Part shown: one piece after another, positions 16,568-25,298 of the stretch
Layout of the letters: each line of letters starts with the position of its first letter
Position numbering within the stretch: position 1 is the first letter of the stretch
NCBI RefSeq assembly: GCF_029581195.1
Contig: NZ_CP120737.1
Coordinates: 1,674,001-1,738,000, forward strand
Source: Solwaraspora sp. WMMD791
GTDB lineage: Bacteria > Actinomycetota > Actinomycetes > Mycobacteriales > Micromonosporaceae
Length of the DNA stretch: 64,000 nucleotides
Reading direction: 5' to 3'
Position numbers and translations under genes: made by a program
Notes under the pieces: model-generated
What the model saw: the letters and a program-made list of their open reading frames with translations, nothing else
What the model was told of the DNA's origin: nothing
Databases searched by the model: none

Positions 16568-17545
16568 CGGCAGCAGTCGCCGCACCGCCTGCTCGGCGGC
16601 GTCGCGGGTGGGCTCGCCGGCACCGAGGCGAGCCACCCGGCCCCGGTGGAACATCTCGACCACCCGTGGATCCACGTACGAGGCACGGGCCACCGTGGGG
16701 GTGTTGCCGAGCAGGTCGGCGACCTCGCGCATCACCCCGGCCACCGCCCGACGCCGGGCCGCCGTCGACCGGGGTGCCCCGAGCGCCGCCAGCCGGGTCG
16801 CGGCCAGCACCGTCGCATGCCAGGTACGGAAGTCCTTAGCCGTCATCTCAGTGCCGCTGACCTGCCGCAGGTAGTCGTTGATCTCGTCGCTGTGCACCTC
16901 CCGCCAGCGCCGCCCGTCCCAGTAGCAGAACAGCCGCTGCTCGCCGCGTCGACGGCGGCGCAGCGCCCGCAGCACCGCGCAGACCTGCGGGTCGTCGATC
17001 CGCCGCTGCTGGGCCAGGCCGCCCTTGGCCGGGAACTGCAGCACCACGCACCCCCGGCCGGGGCGGGCGTGGCTGACCCGCAGGGTCGCCACCCCGAACG
17101 TCGGGTCGTCACCGGCGGCGTACTGGTCGCTGCCGATGCGGAACATGCCCAGGTCCAGCAGCCGCACCAGCGCCGCCAGTACCCGTTCCCGACGCAGGCC
17201 ACGACCACGAAGGTCGACCGCGACCCGGCGACGCAGCCGGGGCAACCGGTCGGCCACCCGCCGTACGTGGTGGAACTTCGCGGTGTCCCGACGGAGGCGC
17301 CACTGCGGGTGGTAGACGTACTGCCGGCGGCCGGCGGCGTCGAACCCGACCGCCTGGATGTGTCCGTTGGCGTCGGGACAGATCCACACGTCCCGCCAGG
17401 CGGGTGGGATCGCCAGGGCACGCAGCCGGGCCAGCTCCTGCCGGTCGCTGACCGCTCGCCCCTCGGTGTCCAGGTACGTGACCCCGCGGCCCCGCCGACG
17501 ACGCCGGTAGCCGGCGGCGGTCAGGTTGCTACGCCGCAGCCGCAT
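16559..17545 (-). CDS. Type IB DNA topoisomerase (poxvirus-like)
   Basis: A 328-residue enzyme of the compact bacterial/poxviral topoisomerase IB type, relaxing supercoils through a 3'-phosphotyrosine. It has the N-terminal DNA-clamp domain (AIPPAWRDVWICPDANGHIQ), the catalytic Arg in the DRLPRLRRR/GMFRIGSDQY region, TAKDFRTWHAT with catalytic Arg and His, and the nucleophile in VARASYVDP (Tyr290). ATG 17545 overlaps the end of the upstream glycosyltransferase gene by 17 bases, so it may be transcribed with the heptose operon. Confidence 0.93.
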   Translation of the reverse strand: MRLRRSNLTAAGYRRRRRGRGVTYLDTEGRAVSDRQELARLRALAIPPAWRDVWICPDANGHIQAVGFDAAGRRQYVYHPQWRLRRDTAKFHHVRRVADRLPRLRRRVAVDLRGRGLRRERVLAALVRLLDLGMFRIGSDQYAAGDDPTFGVATLRVSHARPGRGCVVLQFPAKGGLAQQRRIDDPQVCAVLRALRRRRRGEQRLFCYWDGRRWREVHSDEINDYLRQVSGTEMTAKDFRTWHATVLAATRLAALGAPRSTAARRRAVAGVMREVADLLGNTPTVARASYVDPRVVEMFHRGRVARLGAGEPTRDAAEQAVRRLLPLR

Positions 17546-18488
17546 CGCGGGCCACCCGGTCCACCGCTGCCAGCACCTCGTCGACGCAGATCGCCGCCAT
17601 CGCGGGATGCGGCTCACCGGTGCCCGGCTCCTCGGTGCCCGGCTCCTCGGTGCCGGCCGACAGATTCGGGTACTGCAGTACCCGGTGCAGGTGGCGGTCG
17701 ATCGTCGGCCCCCAGCGTGCCGGGGACGTGGGGCCGAACAGCAGCACCGACGGCACCCCGAACGCGGTCGCCAGATGCCCCGCGCCGGTGTCCGCCGCCA
17801 CGACCAGGCGGGCGTGCGACAGCAACGCCGCGAACCGGGACAGGTCCAGCCGGCCGGCGTGCACCGCCGTCGCGGGCAGCCCCGCCCCGGCGGCCACCGC
17901 CTCGGCCAGCGGACGTTCCCGGGCCGACCCGGTCACTGCCACCCGGTGTCCGGCCGCCGTGAGTCGCCGGGCCACCTCGGCGAACCGGTCGACGGGCCAG
18001 CGCCGCCGCGCCGAGGCGGCTCCGGGGTGCACCACCGTGACTCCGACCGCGACCCGGTCCGGTGGCGGCCGGCGCAGCCGCAGGTCCGCCGGGTCGCAGG
18101 CGACGCCGTACCAGTCGAGCAGGCGGCACCAGCGGGTCACCTCGTGCTCGTCGTCATGCCACGGTGGGCCATCGTCGTGGCCGGCCGCCGGGCAGGCGTA
18201 CGCCCACAGCCGTCCGGGTTGCAGCTTCCGCAGCAGCTGGTGCGACTGCGGGCCCTTACCGTGCAGATTGACCGCCAGGTCCGGCGGCGCAGGCACCGCA
18301 GGCAGCAGGGTCAACCCGTCGGCCGGCAGCAGCCGGTCGACGGCACCGGTCAGCTCGGCCAGCGGTGCCAGGGCGGCCGGTGCGGCGAGGGCGACCGGCA
18401 GCGCCGGATGGGCGGCGCGCAGACCGCGCAGCGCCGGCACCGCCGTGGCCAGGTCGCCGATGCCGAGCGCCCGGAGGACGACGATCAC
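17529..18488 (-). CDS. Glycosyltransferase family 9 (heptosyltransferase-like)
   Basis: About 319 residues with the GT9/ADP-heptose:LPS heptosyltransferase fold: N-terminal VLRALGIGDLATAVPALRGL, a central VVHPGAASARRRWP nucleotide-binding loop and the C-terminal VVAADTGAGHLATAFGVPSVLLFGPTSP signature. GTG 18488 overlaps the SDR stop by four bases. By family it would move a heptose from a nucleotide donor to an acceptor; the acceptor here is unknown since actinobacteria lack LPS. An in-frame 15-base tandem repeat gives a G-T-E-E-P repeat near the C-terminus. Last gene of the heptose operon. Confidence 0.88.
   Translation of the reverse strand: MIVVLRALGIGDLATAVPALRGLRAAHPALPVALAAPAALAPLAELTGAVDRLLPADGLTLLPAVPAPPDLAVNLHGKGPQSHQLLRKLQPGRLWAYACPAAGHDDGPPWHDDEHEVTRWCRLLDWYGVACDPADLRLRRPPPDRVAVGVTVVHPGAASARRRWPVDRFAEVARRLTAAGHRVAVTGSARERPLAEAVAAGAGLPATAVHAGRLDLSRFAALLSHARLVVAADTGAGHLATAFGVPSVLLFGPTSPARWGPTIDRHLHRVLQYPNLSAGTEEPGTEEPGTGEPHPAMAAICVDEVLAAVDRVARDAAAA
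17619..17654. repeat. 15-base in-frame tandem repeat
   Basis: GGTGCCCGGCTCCTC occurs twice in tandem (17619-17633, 17634-17648) plus a 6-base partial third copy, encoding a repeated five-residue G-T-E-E-P unit in the GT9 protein. Copy number could vary without breaking the frame. Confidence 0.8.
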
Positions 18489-19180
18489 GGGTAGGACGAT
18501 TCCCGGTCGGCACAGACGACCAGCTCGCGTACCGCGCAACCGGCCGGCTGCCGGATCGCGAACAGCACCGCCGCCGCCACCGCGGCGGGGTCGTTGAGGG
18601 CGGCGTCGGCACCCGGCCGGTACTGCGCGTCACGGTCGTCGAAGAACGCGGTCCGCATCCCGCCGGGCACCAGCAAGGTGACGTTGACGGTGCCGGCCAG
18701 TTCGGCGGCGAGCGCCCGGGTGAAGCCGACCACCCCGAACTTGGCCGCGCAGTACGCGGTCGCGTCGCTGACCGCCTTCACACCGAGCGTCGAGGCGACC
18801 GTGACGACCGATCCGCCCGACTCGGTCAGCCAGGGCAACGCGGCCCGGACCACGGCGGCGGTGGCCAGCAGGTCCACCGAGACGATCCGTTCCCACACGT
18901 CGCCGGGCAGCGCGTCCAGGCGGCCCGGCACGTCCATGCCGGCGGCGGTGACCACCGCGTCGAGCCCGCCCAACTGGTCGGCGAGCCGGCGGGTGGCCGC
19001 CTCGGCCGCCCGGGTGTCGGCCAGGTCGCAGTCGACCCACGGCACGCCGTCGACCGGTGGCCGCCGGTCGATGACGCAGGGCCGGTAGCCGGCGGCGGCC
19101 GCCAGCTCGACGACGGCCGCGCCGAGGCCGCTCGCACCTCCGGTGACCAGCACCGCAGGACCGGTGAGGGGGTTCGTCAC
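18485..19180 (-). CDS. Short-chain dehydrogenase/reductase in the heptose operon
   Basis: A 231-residue classical SDR: TGGASGLGAAVVELA nucleotide-binding loop, the NAG-like position as TAAGMD, the catalytic Ser in VASTLG and YCAAK as the catalytic Tyr-x-x-x-Lys. GTG 19180 overlaps the upstream stop by four bases and has AAGGAG six bases before it. Length and motifs are those of classical SDRs, not of the ~310-residue extended ADP-heptose epimerase HldD, so an epimerase role is not supported. It probably oxidises or reduces a sugar or nucleotide-sugar in the pathway. Confidence 0.87.
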   Translation of the reverse strand: MTNPLTGPAVLVTGGASGLGAAVVELAAAAGYRPCVIDRRPPVDGVPWVDCDLADTRAAEAATRRLADQLGGLDAVVTAAGMDVPGRLDALPGDVWERIVSVDLLATAAVVRAALPWLTESGGSVVTVASTLGVKAVSDATAYCAAKFGVVGFTRALAAELAGTVNVTLLVPGGMRTAFFDDRDAQYRPGADAALNDPAAVAAAVLFAIRQPAGCAVRELVVCADRESSYP

Positions 19181-20658
19181 GCCAGCTCCTTCCGTCGTTG
19201 GGGATCCCGATCGCGCGCCGTCGCGATCATGCTCGTCGTGGACCGGCCGTCGAGGTACGGCACGACCGCCGTCTGTCCGCCCCACCGGCGCAGCAGCCCG
19301 GCCTCCGGCAGGTCCGGCTCGCCGGTGCCGTCGCCGGCGTAGTCACCGCCCTTGACCCAGACGTCCGGCCGCAGCCAGCTCAGCACCGCGTGCGGGGTGT
19401 CCTCGTCGAACACGACGACCGCGTCCACACAGGCCAACGCGGCCAGCAGCCGGACCCGGTCCCGTTCAGGGACCAGCGGGCGGTCCGGGCCCTTGAGCCG
19501 GGCCACACTCGCGTCGGAGTTGACACACACGATCAGACAGTCGCCCATCTGGCGGGCCGCCTGCAGCGCCGAGACGTGCCCGGCGTGCAGCAGGTCGAAA
19601 CAGCCGCCGCTGGCCACCACCGTCCCGCCTGCGGCCCGTACCTCGGTGGCGAGCGTCCCGGCCGCCGCCGGGCCGATCCGGTCCGGCGCCGCCACGGCCT
19701 CCACCACCGGCGGTACGCCGGCCCCGGCCCGCTGCGCATCGGCCGGTGACCCGGTCGCCGCCAGCAGCCGGCGCACCCCGGCGGCGCCACCGTCGGCGAC
19801 GTACCGCGACGCCTGCCGGACGGCGACCTGGACCGCCTCGGAGACCACCGCCCCGTCGGCGAGCGCGATCGCCGCCGCGGTGGCGAACCGGTCCCCCGCG
19901 CCGCAGGTGTCCCCCTCGGCACTGGAAGGGACCGGCACCACCAGGGGCACACTGCCGGCGTGGCACAGCAACGCCCCGTCGCCGCCCATCGTGACCGCGA
20001 CCGCCCCGGCCCGCCACCGTAGCCGCAGCTCGTCGGCGCAGCCGGCCGCCGTCGCGACCCGGGTGTCCCCGGCCGGCTGCCCGGTCAACTGGCGTACCTC
20101 GGTCTCGTTGGGAGTGACCAGACGGACACCGGGCACCGCCGCCGGACCCCGGGGATGCGGATCCCAGACCACCGGCGCCGAGGTGGCGGTGAGCGCTGTC
20201 CGCAGCGCCGGAAGCCGGGCCACCCCTCGGCCGTAGTCGCTGACCACCACGGCGGCGGCACTGGCGAACAGCTCCTCGGTGGCCGGCGACAGATCGCCGC
20301 GTACGGTGCCGGTGCCGCCCCGGTCCAGCCGCAGCAGCACCTGGCCCCGGGTCCGCAGCCGGATCTTCTCCACCGTGGCCCCGCCGAGCGGCAGCGGATG
20401 CAGGTCGACCCCGGCGGTGGTGAGCAGCGTCGCCAACCGGGCACCGGCGACGTCGTCGGCGAACGCGCTGACCAGCACCACGGGCCGGCCCTGCCCGGCG
20501 GCGAGCACCGCGGCCAGCCCGGCGCCGCCGGGCCGGTCGGTGACGTGGCGTTCGTCGAGCACCGGGGCGGCGGCGTCCGGACAGACCCGGGTGACCGCAC
20601 CGTCGACGTCGCGGTCGAGCAGCGTGTCGCCGACCACGACGATCGGTGCGGTGGTCAT
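19177..20658 (-). CDS. hldE: Bifunctional heptose-7-phosphate kinase / heptose-1-phosphate nucleotidyltransferase
   Basis: A 493-residue fusion with the domain order of HldE (RfaE). The N-terminal ~310 residues are a PfkB sugar kinase (VVGDTLLDRDVDG, GGAGLAAVLAAGQG, catalytic GDTCGAGDRF). The C-terminal part is a cytidylyltransferase-fold domain (GGCFDLLHAGHVSALQAAR, VNSDASVARLKGP, RPDVWVKGGDY). By family it phosphorylates D-glycero-D-manno-heptose 7-phosphate at C1 and, after removal of the 7-phosphate, attaches the nucleotide. ATG 20658 overlaps the upstream gmhA-like gene by four bases. The strongest single piece of evidence for a heptose pathway here. Confidence 0.92.
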   Translation of the reverse strand: MTTAPIVVVGDTLLDRDVDGAVTRVCPDAAAPVLDERHVTDRPGGAGLAAVLAAGQGRPVVLVSAFADDVAGARLATLLTTAGVDLHPLPLGGATVEKIRLRTRGQVLLRLDRGGTGTVRGDLSPATEELFASAAAVVVSDYGRGVARLPALRTALTATSAPVVWDPHPRGPAAVPGVRLVTPNETEVRQLTGQPAGDTRVATAAGCADELRLRWRAGAVAVTMGGDGALLCHAGSVPLVVPVPSSAEGDTCGAGDRFATAAAIALADGAVVSEAVQVAVRQASRYVADGGAAGVRRLLAATGSPADAQRAGAGVPPVVEAVAAPDRIGPAAAGTLATEVRAAGGTVVASGGCFDLLHAGHVSALQAARQMGDCLIVCVNSDASVARLKGPDRPLVPERDRVRLLAALACVDAVVVFDEDTPHAVLSWLRPDVWVKGGDYAGDGTGEPDLPEAGLLRRWGGQTAVVPYLDGRSTTSMIATARDRDPQRRKELA

Positions 20659-21365
20659 GGGCGGCCGCCGTGGGAGTCGACGACGGGCAGCCCGGAGACG
20701 GTCGCCGCACCGGCCGGGGAGCCGGCGGCACCCACCCGGTCGGCGGCACCCACCCGGTCGGCGGTTCCCATCGCGCCGACCAGACCAAGGACGGCGGGCA
20801 ATGTCTGATCCACGTACTCGCACAGCAGGTGGGCGGTGACCAGGTGCAGTTCCTGCACCACCTGCGGATCCGCCGCCGGCACCGCCAGCACCTCCGGGCA
20901 GATGTCCGCGAGCGGGTTCGGCGACGGGCCGGTGCAGGCCCAGCAGCGCAGCCCGGCCTCGCGGCCGGCGTGGGCGGCAGCAAGCAGGTTGCCGCTGCGG
21001 CCGCTGGTCGACAACAGCAGGAGGATGTCACCGGGGCGGCCGTGGGCGCGGACCTGGCGGGCGAATACCTCGTCGAAGCCGAAGTCGTTGCTGATCGCGG
21101 TGAGCGAGGAGGTCTCGGCGGTCAGCGCGATCGCCGACAGCGGCGTCCGGTCGGCCCGCAGCTTGCCGACCAGTTCGGCGGCGAGGTGCTGGGCCTCGGC
21201 GGCGCTGCCGCCGTTGCCGGCCACCAGCAGCCGGCCGCCGTGGCCCAGGGTCCAGGCCAGCTCGGACCCCCAGCGGCCCAACCGCGACGCCACCTCCCGG
21301 TACGGCAGCAGCGCCTCGGCCAGTGCGGCGAGGTGGCTGTCGATCAGCGAGTTCGGGTCGTTCAT
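20655..21365 (-). CDS. gmhA: SIS-domain phosphoheptose isomerase
   Basis: A 236-residue protein with one SIS domain: VAGNGGSAAEAQHLAAELVGK, the conserved ALTAETSSLTAISNDFGFDEVF loop and LLLSTSGRSGN. These match GmhA, which converts sedoheptulose 7-phosphate to D-glycero-D-manno-heptose 7-phosphate. The last ~45 residues extend beyond GmhA and include a tandem A-D-R-V-G-A repeat. ATG 21365 overlaps the upstream stop by four bases. Confidence 0.9.
   Translation of the reverse strand: MNDPNSLIDSHLAALAEALLPYREVASRLGRWGSELAWTLGHGGRLLVAGNGGSAAEAQHLAAELVGKLRADRTPLSAIALTAETSSLTAISNDFGFDEVFARQVRAHGRPGDILLLLSTSGRSGNLLAAAHAGREAGLRCWACTGPSPNPLADICPEVLAVPAADPQVVQELHLVTAHLLCEYVDQTLPAVLGLVGAMGTADRVGAADRVGAAGSPAGAATVSGLPVVDSHGGRP
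20724..20764. repeat. 18-base in-frame tandem repeat
   Basis: GGCGGCACCCACCCGGTC is present twice in tandem (20724-20741, 20742-20759) with a five-base partial third copy, encoding the A-D-R-V-G-A repeat in the C-terminal tail of the GmhA-like protein. A multiple of three, so copy changes keep the frame. Confidence 0.8.
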
Positions 21366-22579
21366 CCGGCCACCACCTGGCTCGGCTGGCGCACCCCGCT
21401 GACCGTGGCGTAGATCGCCGTCAACTGGTCGGCGGCCCGCTGCCACGAGTAGCACTGCCGGGCCCGGTCCAGCGCGGCCGTCGCGTACGCGAACCGGCGG
21501 ACCCGGTCGGCGAGCAAGCGGCGCAGCGCCATCCCGAGCGCCTTCGGGTCACGTGGCGGCACCAGGTCGCCGGTGAGGCCGTCGACGACCGTGTCGGTCA
21601 GCCCGCCGACGGCGGTGCCGATCACCGGTACGCCGCACGCCATCGCCTCCAGCGGGGTCAGCCCGAACGGCTCGTACCAAGGGGCGGCGACCAGCACGTC
21701 GGCCGACCGGTACCACTGTGGCATCTCCTCGCGGGGTACCGCGCCGACGAGCCGTACCCGGTCGCCGACACCACAGGACTCGGCGAGTTGGCGCAGCTGG
21801 CGGGCCTGCGGGTCGACGTCGAGCGCGGAGCCTGGTGGGCCGCCGACGACGACGCACTCGGCGTCCGGCACGAGCTGCATGGCCCGTACGACGTCCTGAA
21901 AGCCCTTGCGAGCGACCAGCCGGCCGACGGTCAGCACCCGGTGCCGGTCGGGGTCGCGCCCGGCCACCGGCCCGTCCGGCGAGAAGGTGTGTTCGTTGAC
22001 CCCGGACGGCACGACCGACAGCTGGCCCCGGGGGACCCCCATCCGGATCAGTTCGGCGACCTCGTCCTGGGACTGAGCGATCACCCGGTCGACGCTGCGG
22101 CCGAGCGCGCGCTCGTAGCCGATGCGACGCGGCGGGCTGGTGTCCATCGCACCCTGGTGGCGCCGCTTGACGGTGCCCAGCGCGTGGTAGGTCTGCACCA
22201 CCGGCACCCCGGTCAGCCGGCCGGCGTTGACCGCCGCCAGTCCGCTCATCCAGAAGTGCGCGTGTGCGACCGTCGGGGTCCAGTCGCCGCTCCACTGGCC
22301 GACCAGCCACTCACTGAACTGCGCCATGTACGGCAGCAGCTCGTCCTTGGCGATGTGCGCGGCCGGACCGGCGGGGACGTGCACCACCGTCACGCCGTTG
22401 TCCATCCGGACCAGTTCCGGCAGGTCGTCGGCGTCCCGCCGGGTGTAGACCCGCACCTCGTGCCCGTCGGCGGCGAGCGCGGTGGACAGCTCGGCGACGT
22501 GGGTGTTCTGGCCGCCGGCGTCCACCCCGCCCAGCGCGGCGAGCGGGCTGGCGTGCTCCGAGATCATCGCGATGCGCAT
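21362..22579 (-). CDS. Glycosyltransferase family 4
   Basis: A 405-residue GT-B glycosyltransferase. It opens MRIAMISEHASPLAALGGVDAGGQN, has the acceptor-side HAHFWMSG, TVGRLVARKGFQDVVRAM and the GT4 donor-binding E-x7-E motif in PWYEPFGLTPLEAMACG. It is retaining and uses a nucleotide-sugar donor. Start ATG 22579 follows GGAGGAGG and overlaps the upstream stop by 16 bases. Its place inside the heptose operon suggests it builds the same glycan. Confidence 0.9.
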   Translation of the reverse strand: MRIAMISEHASPLAALGGVDAGGQNTHVAELSTALAADGHEVRVYTRRDADDLPELVRMDNGVTVVHVPAGPAAHIAKDELLPYMAQFSEWLVGQWSGDWTPTVAHAHFWMSGLAAVNAGRLTGVPVVQTYHALGTVKRRHQGAMDTSPPRRIGYERALGRSVDRVIAQSQDEVAELIRMGVPRGQLSVVPSGVNEHTFSPDGPVAGRDPDRHRVLTVGRLVARKGFQDVVRAMQLVPDAECVVVGGPPGSALDVDPQARQLRQLAESCGVGDRVRLVGAVPREEMPQWYRSADVLVAAPWYEPFGLTPLEAMACGVPVIGTAVGGLTDTVVDGLTGDLVPPRDPKALGMALRRLLADRVRRFAYATAALDRARQCYSWQRAADQLTAIYATVSGVRQPSQVVAG

Positions 22580-23541
22580 AGCGCCTCCTCCAGCAGCTCG
22601 TCCCAGTCCGCGAGGAACCGGTCCAGTCCGTATCGGTCCTGCGCCACACGTCGCGCGCCGTCGCCGAGCCGGCGGGCGGCGTCCGGCTCGTCGAGCAACC
22701 ACTGGGCGGCGTCGAGGAGCGTCTGCATCCTCGTGGTCGACACCCCGGCCGACGGCGGCACCGCGGCGACCGCCTCGGTGGTACCGAGCACGATCACCGG
22801 CATCCCCATCGCCATCGCCTCGATCAGGCTCAGGCCCAGCGACGTCCACCGGCACAGATGCAGGTACGCCCGACGCCGGGCGACCTCGGCGTGCATCCGT
22901 GCCTGCGGCGGATCGTCATGTACGGCGACCCGCCCGGCCACCGCCGCCCCGAGCGCCTCGGGAAGGCCGGCGACGCCCATGCCGTACACGTCGAGCGGCG
23001 CCACCCGGGCGAAGCGTGGCATCAGGTCGGTGCCGGTGACCCGGCCCCGGCGGACCGGCTCGTTGGTGACCACCGCGAACCGCTCCAGTTCGCCGCTGTA
23101 GCGGGCCGCCGGTGCCACGATGCCGTGCTCGATCACCCGGGTACGGGTGCCACCGGTGTCCCAGAACAGGTCGTTGAAGTGGGTCACGTGCACCACGGTG
23201 ATGTCGTCGCGGTCGGCCATCGGGTGCCGGGTCGTCGGTACGTCGCCCTTGGGGGTGTTGTGTTCGACGTAGACAGCCGGAACGTCGCGGCCGACGGTAC
23301 GGCCGAGCCAGCTGGTGGCCAGCTCCCACTCCTCGGGCCGTTGCAGGATCACCAGGTCGACGTCGGCGGCGGCGAGCTGACCGGGGCGGATCTCGACGAC
23401 GCTGTCCGGCCACGGGTACGTCCGGGCCCGGCCCAGCCCGTACGGGCCCCGGTCGGGGGTGACCGGGACCAGGTAGTGGTGCTTGCCGTGGACGAACGCG
23501 GTGGTCCACGATCCGTGGACGTGCCAGAGGAGGATGTTCAT
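22564..23541 (-). CDS. Glycosyltransferase (GT-B fold)
   Basis: A 325-residue protein starting MNILLWHVHGSWTTAFVHG, with VDLVILQRPEEWELA, VYVEHNTPKGDVP, VVHVTHFNDLFWDTGG and a C-terminal LGLSLIEAMAMGMPVIVLGTTE that matches the donor-binding half of GT-B enzymes. The N-terminal half is less typical than in the neighbouring GT4. ATG 23541 overlaps the upstream gene by four bases. Donor and acceptor unknown. Confidence 0.82.
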   Translation of the reverse strand: MNILLWHVHGSWTTAFVHGKHHYLVPVTPDRGPYGLGRARTYPWPDSVVEIRPGQLAAADVDLVILQRPEEWELATSWLGRTVGRDVPAVYVEHNTPKGDVPTTRHPMADRDDITVVHVTHFNDLFWDTGGTRTRVIEHGIVAPAARYSGELERFAVVTNEPVRRGRVTGTDLMPRFARVAPLDVYGMGVAGLPEALGAAVAGRVAVHDDPPQARMHAEVARRRAYLHLCRWTSLGLSLIEAMAMGMPVIVLGTTEAVAAVPPSAGVSTTRMQTLLDAAQWLLDEPDAARRLGDGARRVAQDRYGLDRFLADWDELLEEALCASR

Positions 23542-25223
23542 CCGACCGTCCCGTTGATCAGTCGGACCGCGTCGACGACGCTGTCGGCGGAGACCGACGA
23601 CAGGCAGGGGTGACCGGGCACCGGGCAGCGGGCGGCCCGGGTGTTGCGGCAACCCGCCACCGGGTCACCGAGGCGCACCCAGGGCACCCGGTACGGCCCC
23701 CACTGGCCGAACGGCACGGTCGGGGCGAAGAGGCTGACCACCGGGGTGCCGACGGCCGCGGCCAGGTGGGCCGGCCCGGTGTTGCCGACCACCACCGCGT
23801 CGGCTCCGGCGAGGATCGCGGCGAGCCGGGCAAGCGAGGTCTGCCCGCCCAGATCGATGCCGGTACGCCCGGCGACCGTGGTGCTCAGCGAGCGTTCGCC
23901 GGGGCCACCCGTGACGACGACCCGGTGGCCGGCGGCGTGCAGCGCGTCGACGAACTCGGCGCAGCGGTCGGGTGGGCAGGCCCGGGACTCGACGGACGAG
24001 CCGGGGTGCACCACGACGTACCCCCCTGGTGGGGCGCCGGTCGCCGCAGCCTCGGTCGTCCGGTCCGGCGGGTCGGCCGGGGTCGGCGGGTCCGGTGGGG
24101 CCGGCCGCAGGCATCCGGGTCGCAGCCGCAGCACCGGTTCGTCGTCGGCGGGCAGGGCGAAGCCGGCGGCGGCGGCGAGCGACAGGGCACGTTCCGGTTC
24201 GGGGACCCCGGGCGGCACCCGGTGACGCACATCCAGCAGGGATCCCGGGTAGTCGTCGCTGATCGCCGCGATCCGCGGCACTCCGGCCAGCCGCAGCAGC
24301 AGGGCCAGTGGCAGCGGTGACTGGTGGAACGAGGTGAACACGATCGCTTCGTCGGCACCGACGCGGCCCAGCCGGTCGGTGAGCTGGTGCAGTGCGGTCG
24401 GGTCGACCGGCCCCGGATCCGGGTCGATCCACGGCAGCGGCCACTCGATCAACTCGGTGACACCCGGCAGCAGTTCGGCGGCGGCCCGGCCCCGGGGACC
24501 GCAGAGCATCACGACCTCGTCGGCGCCGGCGGCGACGGCGCGGATCGCCGGACCGGTGACCAGGACGTCGCCGACCGAGTCGGACCGGACGACCAGTACC
24601 CGTCTCCGACGGGTGCCGTCGCCGGTCGCCGCGCTGATGCGGTGCCGGCGCAGGATGAGGTCGACGGCGCCGGTCAGGTCGCCGGCGACCGCCGGCGCGG
24701 CCGCCACCTCCACCGGCAGGGTCTGTTCGGTGGGGACCAGGACGCCGGTGGCACCGGCGGCGCCGGCGGCGACCATGTCCCGGCCGATGTCGCCGACCAC
24801 CACGCAACGGCGGGCGACGGTGCCCAGGGCGGCCGCCGCCGTGTGGACCATGCCGGGGGCCGGTTTGCGGCACCGGCAGCCGTCGGCGTCGTCGTGCGGG
24901 CAGACCTGCCAGGTGTCGAACGGGCCCAACAGGTGCTCGATGCGAGCGTGCACCCGCCGCAGGTCCTCGGCGGTGAACCGGCCCCGGGCCAGACCGGACT
25001 GGTTCGTCACGACGCCCAGCCGCAGGCCGGCGGCGCGCAGCCGGTCCAGCGCGGCGCGGGCACCCGGCACCGGGCGTACCCGGTCCGGGTCGCCGTTGTA
25101 CGGCACGTCGTGCACGAGCGTCCCGTCACGGTCGAACAGCACCGCGTCGAACAGCCCGCGGCTGCGGCTGGTCCGTTCGCTTCGCACCTCGGTCGGGTTC
25201 CCGAGAGCGCGGCGAGTAAACAT
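23538..25223 (-). CDS. GmhB-type heptose bisphosphatase fused to a GT9 heptosyltransferase
   Basis: A 561-residue two-domain protein. Residues ~22-195 are a HAD-IIIA phosphatase like GmhB/HisB-N: nucleophile motif LFDRDGTLVHDVPYN, VTNQSGLARG, the zinc loop CPHDDADGCRCRKPAPGM and the metal motif VVGDIGRDM. GmhB removes the 7-phosphate from heptose 1,7-bisphosphate. Residues ~208-555 are a GT9 heptosyltransferase (VLVVRSDSVGDVLVTGPAI, VVHPGSSVESRACP, VGNTGPAHLAAAVGTPVVSLFAPT). ATG 25223 starts the seven-gene operon, behind a GAAGG-rich ribosome site. The fusion physically links sugar synthesis and transfer. Confidence 0.9.
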   Translation of the reverse strand: MFTRRALGNPTEVRSERTSRSRGLFDAVLFDRDGTLVHDVPYNGDPDRVRPVPGARAALDRLRAAGLRLGVVTNQSGLARGRFTAEDLRRVHARIEHLLGPFDTWQVCPHDDADGCRCRKPAPGMVHTAAAALGTVARRCVVVGDIGRDMVAAGAAGATGVLVPTEQTLPVEVAAAPAVAGDLTGAVDLILRRHRISAATGDGTRRRRVLVVRSDSVGDVLVTGPAIRAVAAGADEVVMLCGPRGRAAAELLPGVTELIEWPLPWIDPDPGPVDPTALHQLTDRLGRVGADEAIVFTSFHQSPLPLALLLRLAGVPRIAAISDDYPGSLLDVRHRVPPGVPEPERALSLAAAAGFALPADDEPVLRLRPGCLRPAPPDPPTPADPPDRTTEAAATGAPPGGYVVVHPGSSVESRACPPDRCAEFVDALHAAGHRVVVTGGPGERSLSTTVAGRTGIDLGGQTSLARLAAILAGADAVVVGNTGPAHLAAAVGTPVVSLFAPTVPFGQWGPYRVPWVRLGDPVAGCRNTRAARCPVPGHPCLSSVSADSVVDAVRLINGTVG

Positions 25224-25298
25224 CCTTCACCTTCGTCCGGTCCGCACCATTTGGCGGTCGGGCGGATTAGCCGGCCGGACGCCGGGTACCAGGGCGGC

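Noticed and set aside
18485-19180. The SDR as ADP-heptose epimerase HldD
   Set aside because: HldD is an extended SDR of about 310 residues; this protein is a 231-residue classical SDR with a YCAAK site.
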